Translations under genes and position numbers: made by a program
Assembly (NCBI GenBank): GCA_035934015.1
Contig: DASYYH010000016.1
Span: 62,001-126,000 of the forward strand
Length of the DNA: 64,000 nt
Direction of reading: 5' to 3'
Source: Candidatus Acidiferrales bacterium
Lineage (GTDB): Bacteria; Acidobacteriota; Terriglobia; Acidiferrales; UBA7541
Shown here: positions 56,600-64,000 of the stretch, one piece after another
Position numbering within the stretch: position 1 is the stretch's first letter
Layout: each line of letters opens with the position of its first letter
Notes under the pieces: model-generated
Database searches by the model: none
What the model was told of the DNA's origin: nothing
Seen by the model: only the letters and a program-made list of their open reading frames with translations

Positions 56600-59268
56600 A
56601 CGCCCTTCGCCGAATGTTTTCGCGTCGGCGGCTCTACTCCGATCTCTCGGCGGAGATAGCCGGACACCTGCAGGAAAAAATCGATGAGCTCGTTGCCTCC
56701 GGTATTTCGCGTGAAGAAGCCACGCGCATGGCGCGCCGCGAATTCGGAAACGTCACGCTGCTCGAAGAGCGCGGCCGGGAAGTCTGGCAGTGGCCCTCGA
56801 TGGAAAGTTTCTTTGCCGACGTTCGCTTCGGGCTGCGCATGCTGCGCAAATCTCCGGGCTTCACCGTGGTCGCCGTTCTCACCCTGGCTCTCGGCATAGG
56901 CGCGAATACGGCGCTCTTTTCCGTGGTCAATGGCGTTCTGCTGAATCCTTTGCCTTACCCAAATTCCGATCGTCTGGTCACCGTTGACGCCAGCAAACCT
57001 CAGTTCAAACGCGGCTCGATTTCCTATCCCAATTTTCTCGACTGGCATCGCTTGAATCAGTGTTTCTCCTACTTCTCTGTCTCGCGAGGCACGGGTTTCA
57101 TGCTTACTGGCGCTGGCGCTCCGGAAGAACTCGATGCCGTCGCGGTTACTTCCGATTTTTTCGCTATGCTGGGCGTCAAGCCTATTCTCGGCCGTTCCTT
57201 CACGCCTGAGGAAGATCAGATTGGCATGGGACACGTCGTGGCCATCAGTGCGGACTTGTGGCGACGAAAATTCAGCGCATCGCGCGACATTATTGGCAAG
57301 GAAATTTCTCTCGACGGCAAGGGTTATACCGTCGTCGGCATTTTCCCGGGCCATTTTGACTTGCCGATGTACTACTTTGGCCAAACCGACGCGTACATTC
57401 CTCTCGGCGAATTTGCCAACCCGGTGCTCTCGAATCGCGTCGCGGGCCTCGGCATCCACGGCATCGCGCGGCTCAAGCCCGGCGTCACGATCGAACAGGC
57501 GCGCGCCGACATGCAACGCGTCACGAACTATCTCGCACAAGTTTATCCGGAAGCCGACAAGGATATGGGCACCGCTCTGACTCCCCTGAAAGAGACGATC
57601 GTGGGAAAAGTGCGTGGCTTTCTTCTTCTGCTGCTGGGAGCCGTCGGATTCGTCCTGCTGATTGCCTGCGTGAACGTGGCGAACCTGCTGCTAGCTCGCG
57701 GTAACACACGCAGCCGAGAAATCGCCGTGCGCTCCGCGCTGGGCGCCGGCACTTCGCGGCTTATTCGTCAAATGCTGACGGAAAGCGTTCTCCTGGCCGC
57801 TGTAGGCGGCGCGCTCGGACTCGCGTTTGCCGCTGCAGGCACGCGCGCCACTCTCGCGGCTCTTCCCTCCACTCTTCCGCGCGCCAATGAAGTGGGCATG
57901 GACGCGCATGTGCTGTGGTTTACGATTGTCATCTCGCTGTGTGCGGGAGTTTTTTTTGGATTGCTTCCGGCCATACGCACCGCGCGCCACAGCACCTATG
58001 AAGCGCTCAAAGAAGGCGGCCGCTCCGTGAGCCCGTCGCGACGCCACGCGCAGGGCGCGCTGGTCGTTGTGCAAATGGCGCTTGCGCTCGTGCTGCTAGC
58101 GGGAGCGGGTTTGCTGATTCGCAGCCTCTCGCAACTATGGAAGATCGATCCCGGCTTCGATCCTAATCACATCATCACATTCAATCTTGCGCTTCCTCCG
58201 CAAATGAACCGCGCTTCGCCCGCGGCCATTCGCGCCGCACTTCACAATTTCGACGCGGCCATCGCCGCCGTTCCGGGCGTCGAAGGCGAATCTCTCAGCT
58301 GGGGGGCATTCCCCATGTACAGCGAGGACGATCAAAATTTCTGGCTTGCCGACCAGCCGCGTCCCGCGAGCGAAGGCCAGATGTACAACATGCTCGATTA
58401 CATCGTTGGCCCGGATTACCTCGAAGTCATGCACATTCCGCTGCTGGCTGGCCGTTTTTTCACCGCCAGCGACAATGAAAACTCGAAAGCCGTCGTGGTT
58501 ATCGACGAAGTCCTTGCCAAAAAATATTTTCCGAACGGAGACGCTGTAGGAAAAATCATCGATCAGGGAGATGCGACCCACACCTTTCCTTTCGAGATCG
58601 TGGGGGTAGTCGGCCACGTGAAGCAATGGGGACTGGACACCGATTCGCAAAACTCGCTGCGCGCGCAACTGTATTTTCCTTTCATGCAGCTAGGCGACAA
58701 TGTGATTTCAGTGGTCCCGTCGAATTCCAACGTGATTGTGCGCGCCACGGGAGACCTCCTGGGCCTTACGGATGCGATTCGCGCGGCCAGTAATCGGCTC
58801 AGCAAAGACGAAGTTCTCACTAATTTTGAAACCATGCACGAAATCATCGAATCGTCGCTTGCTCCGCGCCGTTTTGCGATGATGCTCCTGGGAGCGTTTG
58901 CGGCGGTTGCGCTGGCTCTCGCCGGAATCGGACTTTACGGCGTCATCGCCTATGCGGTCGGCCAGCGCACGCATGAAATCGGCATTCGCATCGCACTTGG
59001 CGCGCATCCGCGAGACGTTTTTCGGCTCGTGGTTGGCCAGGGCCTGCGGCTCGCCATCGCTGGCGTTTTTATCGGCGCTGCGGCTGCGCTGATTCTCATT
59101 CGCGTGCTGTCGAGCTTCTCGCAGCTTCTTTACGGCATCGGAGGCAGCGATCCTGTGACGCTCATCGCCGTGGCCGCAGTCCTGCTCGCGGTCGCGTTTC
59201 TTGCGTGCTATATCCCGGCGCGGCGGGCGATGCGCGTTGATCCAATGGTCGCCCTGCGCTACGAATGA
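56596..59268 (+). CDS. FtsX/MacB-type permease (ADOP), second copy
   Basis: 890 residues, coupled to padR by ATGA. Same domain order as the first copy: N-terminal cap (YSDLSAEIAGHLQEKIDEL), GIGANTALFSVVNGVLLNP, periplasmic domain, TRSREIAVRSALGAGTSRL, second periplasmic domain with ALNIVE-like segments absent but AVPGVEGESLSWGAFP present, and the C-terminal RRAMRVDPMVALRYE, nearly identical to the end of the other. The proteins differ through most of their length, so the duplication is not recent. Role unknown, as for the first. Confidence 0.92.
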   Translation: MNALRRMFSRRRLYSDLSAEIAGHLQEKIDELVASGISREEATRMARREFGNVTLLEERGREVWQWPSMESFFADVRFGLRMLRKSPGFTVVAVLTLALGIGANTALFSVVNGVLLNPLPYPNSDRLVTVDASKPQFKRGSISYPNFLDWHRLNQCFSYFSVSRGTGFMLTGAGAPEELDAVAVTSDFFAMLGVKPILGRSFTPEEDQIGMGHVVAISADLWRRKFSASRDIIGKEISLDGKGYTVVGIFPGHFDLPMYYFGQTDAYIPLGEFANPVLSNRVAGLGIHGIARLKPGVTIEQARADMQRVTNYLAQVYPEADKDMGTALTPLKETIVGKVRGFLLLLLGAVGFVLLIACVNVANLLLARGNTRSREIAVRSALGAGTSRLIRQMLTESVLLAAVGGALGLAFAAAGTRATLAALPSTLPRANEVGMDAHVLWFTIVISLCAGVFFGLLPAIRTARHSTYEALKEGGRSVSPSRRHAQGALVVVQMALALVLLAGAGLLIRSLSQLWKIDPGFDPNHIITFNLALPPQMNRASPAAIRAALHNFDAAIAAVPGVEGESLSWGAFPMYSEDDQNFWLADQPRPASEGQMYNMLDYIVGPDYLEVMHIPLLAGRFFTASDNENSKAVVVIDEVLAKKYFPNGDAVGKIIDQGDATHTFPFEIVGVVGHVKQWGLDTDSQNSLRAQLYFPFMQLGDNVISVVPSNSNVIVRATGDLLGLTDAIRAASNRLSKDEVLTNFETMHEIIESSLAPRRFAMMLLGAFAAVALALAGIGLYGVIAYAVGQRTHEIGIRIALGAHPRDVFRLVVGQGLRLAIAGVFIGAAAALILIRVLSSFSQLLYGIGGSDPVTLIAVAAVLLAVAFLACYIPARRAMRVDPMVALRYE

Positions 59269-59291
59269 TTCGTTGCCAATAAATCTTGCGT

Positions 59292-59327
59292 GAAATAAAA
59301 AACAGGCGGAGTTCCCTCCGCCTGTTT
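59292..59327 (-). terminator. Intrinsic terminator of tsf, between converging genes
   Basis: Twelve-base arms AAACAGGCGGAG / CTCCGCCTGTTT with a TTCC loop. Read from tsf the stem runs into TTTTTTATTT, an ideal U-tract. Read from the permease side the tail is weaker, but it may work in both directions. Confidence 0.85.
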
Positions 59328-59356
59328 CGCAAAATTCGTCTTCTGTCTGCAAGAAC

Positions 59357-60028
59357 CTACGACGCGACTAGCGCGCCTTCCGCGCCAGTTTCTGGTGCGG
59401 CTGGCTTAGCCTCGGACTCGCCGACCTTGAAGCGTGCGAACCGCCGGATAGCGATGTTCTCACCCAATTTGGCGACCGCCTGGTCGATCAGTTCCTTGAC
59501 GGTCAGCGTCTCATCGCGGATGAAGTGCTGTTCGTAGAGGCAATTTTCCTCATAGAACTTCTCCATTTTCCCGCTGACGATTTTGTCCAGAATGTTCTCT
59601 GGCTTTCCGGTGGCGCGCGCTTGCTCGCGGAATATCTCGCGTTCGTGCTGGAGAATCTCTTCGGTCACTTCCTCGCGCTTCAGAAAGCGGGGATCGAGCG
59701 CAGCGACGTGCATCGCGATATCGTGGCACAGGCGCTGAAAATCCTCCGTACGCGCCACGAAGTCGCTCTCGCAGTTCACTTCGATAAGCACACCAATTTT
59801 TCCGCCTGCGTGGATGTAGCTCCCCACCAGACCTTCGGAGGTCGTCCGCTGGGCCTTCTTTTGCGCTGCGGCCTGCCCCTTTTTGCGCAGAATGTCGATC
59901 GCCTGCTCAATGTCGCCCTTTGCCTCAATCAACGCCGTTCGGCACGCAGCAAAGCCAACACCTGTGCGCTCGCGTAGCTCCTTTACCAATTGAGCGGGGA
60001 CATTCGGCGTGCTATCTGGAGTCGCCAT
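59357..60028 (-). CDS. tsf: Elongation factor Ts
   Basis: 223 residues. Nucleotide exchange factor for EF-Tu. N-terminal UBA-like domain (VKELRERTGVGFAACRTAL), the core VLIEVNCESDFVARTEDFQ that contacts the EF-Tu P-loop region, and a C-terminal IAIRRFARFKVGE. Shorter than the E. coli protein (283), like many bacterial forms with one core subdomain. ATG behind GGAAGG. Follows rpsB, but is not followed by pyrH as in most genomes. Confidence 0.96.
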   Translation of the reverse strand: MATPDSTPNVPAQLVKELRERTGVGFAACRTALIEAKGDIEQAIDILRKKGQAAAQKKAQRTTSEGLVGSYIHAGGKIGVLIEVNCESDFVARTEDFQRLCHDIAMHVAALDPRFLKREEVTEEILQHEREIFREQARATGKPENILDKIVSGKMEKFYEENCLYEQHFIRDETLTVKELIDQAVAKLGENIAIRRFARFKVGESEAKPAAPETGAEGALVAS

Positions 60029-60109
60029 TTCCGTATCCTTCCGAGTAATTTCCCTTTCCCAGGGACAAATTGTGAGGTTTTACAATCCGAGGAATAAGGA
60101 CTTGCTGCC

Positions 60110-60991
60110 CTATCGCTGATTTTCCTCACTTCCGCTATCCACCGCCGGCGCTTCTTCGGCCGGAAGCTCCATCACCGGCTCTTGATCGACGAAATCGCCT
60201 TCTTGCTTTTCGTATTGCTCATAGGCGCTTGTATCCACGTACTCGACGGCTTCCCCAGCGCCCTCCGCGCCTTCCGATGCTTTCTGTTCCTCGATTTGCG
60301 TTTGCTCGAATTGCTGGCGTCCCGCAAGCACTGCGTCGGCAATCTTCGATGTAAACAGCCGGATCGCGCGCAGCGCATCGTCGTTTCCGGGGATCACCCA
60401 GTCGACCAAATCAGGATCGCAGTTCGTGTCCACGATTGCGACCACCGGCACGCCCATTCGGCGCGCTTCTTTCACGGCGTTCACTTCCGCGTTCGGGTCG
60501 ATCACGAACATCAAATCGGGCAGCGTCGCCATGTTTTCGACGCCTTCGAAATTCTGATTCAGATGCTTCAGTTCGCGATCGAGCCGCGCTGCTTCCTTCT
60601 TCGGCAGGGTCGCCATGCGTCCGTCTTCGACCATGGCCTTCAGCAGTTTCAGGCGCTTGATGGATTTCTGCAGCGTCACCCAATTCGTCAGTGTGCCGCC
60701 CAGCCAGCGCTGGTTGACGAAAAACATTCCGCAGCGCTTCGCTTCTTCGGCGATGGCTTCCTGCGCCTGGCGTTTCGTCCCCAGAAAGAGAATCGCTTTG
60801 CCTTGCGCCGCGTGGTCGCTGACTTGCCGCGCCGCGTCGCGAAACATCTTCAAGGTCTTTTGCAAATCGATGATGTGGATTCCATTGCGTTCGCCGAAAA
60901 TGTACTCTTTCATTTTCGGGTTCCATCGGCGGGTCTGGTGGCCAAAGTGAACTCCGGCCTCCAGCAATTCCTTCATCGTTATTTCAACCAA
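60110..60991 (-). CDS. rpsB: 30S ribosomal protein S2
   Basis: 293 residues. [20 protein letters not shown] at the N-terminus and [19 protein letters not shown] in the body are diagnostic. After residue 230 comes a 60-residue acidic tail ([14 protein letters not shown] and later Glu/Asp/Pro stretch) beyond the usual S2 fold. TTG start: AGGAGG lies four bases upstream of it, while the next ATG (60976) is too far away. Followed by tsf at an 81-base gap. Confidence 0.97.
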   Translation of the reverse strand: MVEITMKELLEAGVHFGHQTRRWNPKMKEYIFGERNGIHIIDLQKTLKMFRDAARQVSDHAAQGKAILFLGTKRQAQEAIAEEAKRCGMFFVNQRWLGGTLTNWVTLQKSIKRLKLLKAMVEDGRMATLPKKEAARLDRELKHLNQNFEGVENMATLPDLMFVIDPNAEVNAVKEARRMGVPVVAIVDTNCDPDLVDWVIPGNDDALRAIRLFTSKIADAVLAGRQQFEQTQIEEQKASEGAEGAGEAVEYVDTSAYEQYEKQEGDFVDQEPVMELPAEEAPAVDSGSEENQR

Positions 60992-61176
60992 AGTTCCTCC
61001 TCGTTGAATGAACGCTTCGATCCCGGCTCGCGAATCACGAAAAATTCTGCTGCCGGAACAGCGTCCTTTTTCGCCGGCACCTCGCCGGCCGCGAATTTAC
61101 TTCTGTAGCTTCTACTTCATTTTCTTCCGTTGCAATGCTCCGGGCTGCCAGCTTCTTTACAGCGCCCGGATGCATT

Positions 61177-61599
61177 TTAACGCTTGCTGAACTGGAACCG
61201 GCGACGGGCACCCTTCTGTCCGTACTTCTTGCGTTCCTTCATGCGCGAGTCGCGCGTCAAAAATCCATTCTTCCTCAGCCCCGGGCGCAATTCAGGATTG
61301 AATCGCGCCAGTGCGCGCGAGAGCCCCATGCGCACCGCGCCGGCTTGTCCGCCGACTCCGCCGCCCTTGGTTGTTGCCTTCACTTCGAGCTGTTGCTGCG
61401 TTTCGGTGAATTTCAGCGGTTCGACAGCCGTCGTCAGCCACGCCACGTTGCGAAAATATTCTTCCACGGGCCGGCCGTTGACAGTAAATCTCCCCGAACC
61501 CATCTTGATGTATACGCGTGCGACAGCTTCGCGGCGCCGGCCGGTGCCAAAAAACTGCTGCTTCGAAGTTCCTTCCACTGCGTTAGGCGATGTCCCCAA
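61177..61599 (-). CDS. rpsI: 30S ribosomal protein S9
   Basis: 140 residues. GTGRRREAVARVYIKMGSG at the N-terminus and the basic C-terminus KYGQKGARRRFQFSKR, which reaches the P-site tRNA, are typical. TTG start behind GGAGGAAG. Forms the usual pair with rplM, 67 bases downstream of it. Confidence 0.97.
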   Translation of the reverse strand: MGTSPNAVEGTSKQQFFGTGRRREAVARVYIKMGSGRFTVNGRPVEEYFRNVAWLTTAVEPLKFTETQQQLEVKATTKGGGVGGQAGAVRMGLSRALARFNPELRPGLRKNGFLTRDSRMKERKKYGQKGARRRFQFSKR

Positions 61600-61666
61600 A
61601 ACTTCCTCCAGATTCCTTTGCGCGGTCCGTATTCACTCTACGACCGCAAAAGCCTTTCCTGAAAAT

Positions 61667-62122
61667 TTACTTTGCTTCTGCCAGCGCCGCGGGCTTCTGC
61701 CCCGCGTGCCGCGCCAATTCCTTATCGCCCTTATAAACGCGCAGCATCTTCGCGCGCCGCGCCCGCAGCTTATTTTTCGGCAGCATGCCCAACACCGCTT
61801 CGCGAATCACCCAGTCGGCGCGCTCGGGCAGCAAGCGCTTCACTGCGACTTCCTTCAGTCCGCCCGGATAGCCGCTGTGCGTGCGATAAACCTTCTGATC
61901 GATCTTGTTCCCCGTGAGCCGAACCTTCTCGGCATTGATCACGATGACGTGATCGCCGCACGGCAGATGCGGCGTAAACGACGGCTTATCCTTGCCAATC
62001 AACACGCGCGCCACGCGCGACGCCAAGCGTCCCAGCGCCTGGTTCGTTGCATCGACCACGATCCAGTTCTTGCCAACGGAAAGCTCCTCCGCTTCCCGGC
62101 CCCTCGGAATATACGTGCGCAT
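61667..62122 (-). CDS. rplM: 50S ribosomal protein L13
   Basis: 151 residues. NWIVVDATNQALGRLASRVA and KVYRTHSGYPGGLKEV are conserved L13 sequences, as is the helix EAVLGMLPKNKLRARRAKML. First gene of the ribosomal group, with a good promoter directly upstream. ATG start. Confidence 0.97.
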   Translation of the reverse strand: MRTYIPRGREAEELSVGKNWIVVDATNQALGRLASRVARVLIGKDKPSFTPHLPCGDHVIVINAEKVRLTGNKIDQKVYRTHSGYPGGLKEVAVKRLLPERADWVIREAVLGMLPKNKLRARRAKMLRVYKGDKELARHAGQKPAALAEAK

Positions 62123-62160
62123 CAGCTCAGACCGCCCTTTTCCTTTATAGACAAACGTTT

Positions 62161-62189
62161 AAGATACGTTATCTGCGCGATTTTGTCAA
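62161..62189 (-). promoter_or_regulatory. Sigma-70 promoter of rplM-rpsI
   Basis: TTGACA (62184-62189) and TATCTT (62161-62166), 17 bases apart on the minus strand, with an expected start near 62154 and a 32-base leader. Confidence 0.65.
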
Positions 62190-62306
62190 CGCGCGCGGGC
62201 GCACTTTAGCCCAAATCAGACCGCATTTTTCCGCGCAAACGGCCTCCAAAACTCGCGATGTGATAATGTCTGGACGGGTTCTCCGCATCCCAAAGATGAT
62301 AGTTGC

Positions 62307-62666
62307 TTGAAACGAGTCGCATTCATTCTCGTATGTGTGGCGCTTGCGGCGTGCATGGCCGCGTGCGGGCCGGATCTCTCCAAAGAGTCCGATGCGCAAC
62401 TGAATTTGAATCCGCAGGAAGCCGCTGGGAGGCAAATTTACGAGCAGCGCTGCGCCGCATGCCACTATGCCTATTCGTCGAGGAGTTTGCATGGGCCGGG
62501 CCTGGCGCGGCTTTACGAAAAAAAATATCTGCCCAGCGGATTGCCTGCGAATGACCGTTTCGTCGAGCAAACAATCATCAACGGCCGGAGGATGATGCCT
62601 GCCGAAGGTCTAGACTTCACTCCGCAACAACTTAGTGATTTGATCGCATATTTGCACACCCTTTAG
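62307..62666 (+). CDS. Small c-type cytochrome lipoprotein
   Basis: 119 residues, TTG start. Export signal with a lipobox-like end (ALAACMAAC at about 12-20), so likely membrane-anchored. One haem site, C-A-A-C-H at about residues 49-53, and a distal Met in GRRMMPAEGLDFT as in class I cytochromes c. The C-terminal helix TPQQLSDLIAYLHTL is typical. A soluble-type electron carrier; partner unknown. The next gene also has a c-type haem motif. Confidence 0.85.
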   Translation: MKRVAFILVCVALAACMAACGPDLSKESDAQLNLNPQEAAGRQIYEQRCAACHYAYSSRSLHGPGLARLYEKKYLPSGLPANDRFVEQTIINGRRMMPAEGLDFTPQQLSDLIAYLHTL

Positions 62667-62767
62667 GCTCTGTGGCGAAAGCCCCGCGGATTTCCCATTC
62701 CAATTCATGTATGCCGCAGAATAGCTGCTAGCGGCGCATCGCTGTCGAGCGGCATTGACGAAACCCC

Positions 62768-63985
62768 ATGGCTCCTGCAAGAATGGCCTGCGAGATGCAA
62801 TGGAAGAGGCTGTTTCGAGGGCCCTCTGCTCTCATGTTTTGCGCGGCCGTAAGTCTCTGCGCATCATGTTCGCATCAGCAAACGAATCTCGACAACTCCT
62901 GGAATCACAGGGCCGCTGCCGCGTACCTCGATGAACGCGAGACCACATGGATGACCTACCCGCACGCGGCACGCGATCGCGGGACATTCTGCGTCTCGTG
63001 CCACACGGCGATGCCTTACGCTTTGTCACGCCAGGCCATCGACACGGCGTACGGTCTCTCCGCGCCAACGCTTGATGAGCGCAAGCTGATCGACAACGTC
63101 AGAACGCGCGTGAACCTCTGGAAAGAAATTCAGCCCTATTATCCGAGCCAGGCCCCCGCGTCGCGCGGAACCGAAGCCGTGCTCAATACGCTGATTCTTG
63201 CGAGCAACGACGCGCGGACTGGAAAGCTCAGCGCGGATACGCGTGCGGCATTCGGAGAAATGTGGTCTTTGCAGGAAACTGCTGGCTCTCTGCGCGGCGC
63301 CTGGCAATGGATTGAGTTCAATAACGAACCGTGGGAAGCGTACGACTCTGCGTTCTACGGCGCGACGCTCGCGGCGGTCGCCACGGGGTTGGCGCCGGAA
63401 AATTATCGCTCCGCTCCGGAAATTCAAGCGAATCTCCAGGCCCTGCGCGATTATTTCAGTCGCGAAGCTGCAGCGCAAACACTGCTGAATCGCGTATCGC
63501 TATTGTGGGCCTCCGCGGAAATTCCCGGAATCCTCACGGCGCAGCAACAAGAATCCATCGTCAATGAAATTTTGGCGAAGCAACAAGCCGACGGAGGCTG
63601 GTCCGCTTCGTCGCTGGTCGGGACGTGGAAACGGGCGGATAAAACACCGCTTGTGACGAAAAGCGATGGTTACGCAACGGGCCTTATCGTTTACGCGCTG
63701 GAGCAGACAGGGCTCGGCCACGATAATCCCCACGTCAAAGATGGCCTCGACTGGTTGGTTCAGAATCAGCATTGGAGTGGCCGCTGGGATGGCTATTCGC
63801 TGAACAGACGCCGCCTCAACCCATTCTCGAACCCCTCTGGCTTTATGGATGACGCTGCGACGGCCTATGCTGTGCTCGCGTTGACGAGCGCCCAAACGAA
63901 AACGGGCGAGAAGGCCGCGCTGCAGACAATACTCAACGCTCCGACGGCGCGCCACGCGGGAAATCCAGCAGGAAGCATTCCTTAG
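62768..63985 (+). CDS. Exported c-haem plus terpene-cyclase-like toroid protein
   Basis: 405 residues. N-terminal export signal (about 17-34, ALMFCAAVSLCASC, perhaps lipoprotein). Haem motif C75-V-S-C78-H79 (GTFCVSCHTAMPYAL), then an all-helical domain with QW-like repeats: LAKQQADGGWSAS, LVQNQHWSGRWDGYSLN and FMDDAATAYAVLAL. This is the alpha/alpha toroid of squalene-cyclase and prenyltransferase-like proteins, without the DXDD acid of squalene-hopene cyclase. The combination with a cytochrome motif is unusual. It sits 101 bases after the small cytochrome gene. Function not known. Confidence 0.7.
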   Translation: MAPARMACEMQWKRLFRGPSALMFCAAVSLCASCSHQQTNLDNSWNHRAAAAYLDERETTWMTYPHAARDRGTFCVSCHTAMPYALSRQAIDTAYGLSAPTLDERKLIDNVRTRVNLWKEIQPYYPSQAPASRGTEAVLNTLILASNDARTGKLSADTRAAFGEMWSLQETAGSLRGAWQWIEFNNEPWEAYDSAFYGATLAAVATGLAPENYRSAPEIQANLQALRDYFSREAAAQTLLNRVSLLWASAEIPGILTAQQQESIVNEILAKQQADGGWSASSLVGTWKRADKTPLVTKSDGYATGLIVYALEQTGLGHDNPHVKDGLDWLVQNQHWSGRWDGYSLNRRRLNPFSNPSGFMDDAATAYAVLALTSAQTKTGEKAALQTILNAPTARHAGNPAGSIP

Positions 63986-64000
63986 TCCGGGGTGAGTCAT

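Overview
The window reads as a chromosomal segment of an acidobacterium (Acidobacteriota, Terriglobia-like), by inference from gene content and not from a search. The indicators are two PadR regulators, each paired with a long FtsX/MacB-type permease of the 'acidobacterial duplicated orphan permease' kind; an ECF sigma / anti-sigma / DUF3106 trio; a Gram-negative meso-DAP cell-wall gene set; GC-rich sequence; and frequent TTG starts behind good Shine-Dalgarno sites. Almost everything is core chromosome. I see no prophage, transposase, integrase or CRISPR array.

Layout. 1-5004: the end of a beta-propeller (PD40) protein, then a secreted GH2 exo-glucosaminidase-like enzyme coupled to an APC permease. 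5030-8845: a succinate dehydrogenase operon (membrane anchor, flavoprotein, iron-sulfur subunit, small helical protein); the anchor carries a Cys/His cluster like that of the mycobacterial Sdh1 anchor. 9237-13087: accessory DNA with an XRE regulator carrying an inactive-looking S24-like domain, three unknown genes, a secreted protein made of 26-residue Pro-rich repeats, and a truncated Tat-exported class V aminotransferase beside tRNA-Lys(CUU). 13406-17728: a DHH phosphoesterase, glyA and a GT4 glycosyltransferase.

17744-34692 is a complete division and cell-wall (dcw) cluster read on the minus strand: mraZ, rsmH, ftsL, ftsI, murE, murF, mraY, murD, ftsW, murG, murC, ftsQ, ftsA, ftsZ. A textbook promoter plus MraZ box lies at its head, and an intrinsic terminator embedded in the convergent glycosyltransferase gene lies at its end. 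murB and ddl are absent. 34898-36710 is the ECF/anti-sigma/DUF3106 operon. 36840-43251 holds a ZIP transporter, a divergent YchF-like GTPase, a zinc-ribbon membrane protein, an AlkA-type glycosylase, an ABC-F ATPase and a DUF4149 protein. After tRNA-Val(CAC) come MoxR and DUF58, then a dienelactone hydrolase, an O-methyltransferase, mutY and a TgpA-type transglutaminase.

51306-62122 carries the translation set rplM-rpsI-rpsB-tsf and pyrH-frr on the minus strand, but the usual tsf-pyrH junction is split by two plus-strand PadR-permease modules (52873-59268). The window closes with a small c-type cytochrome lipoprotein and a larger exported protein joining one c-type haem motif to a terpene-cyclase-like toroid. 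The most promising leads are the anchor with a candidate Rieske-type site, the haem-toroid/cytochrome pair, the repeat peptide gene, the XRE-S24-like regulator and the PadR-permease insertion with its candidate operators.
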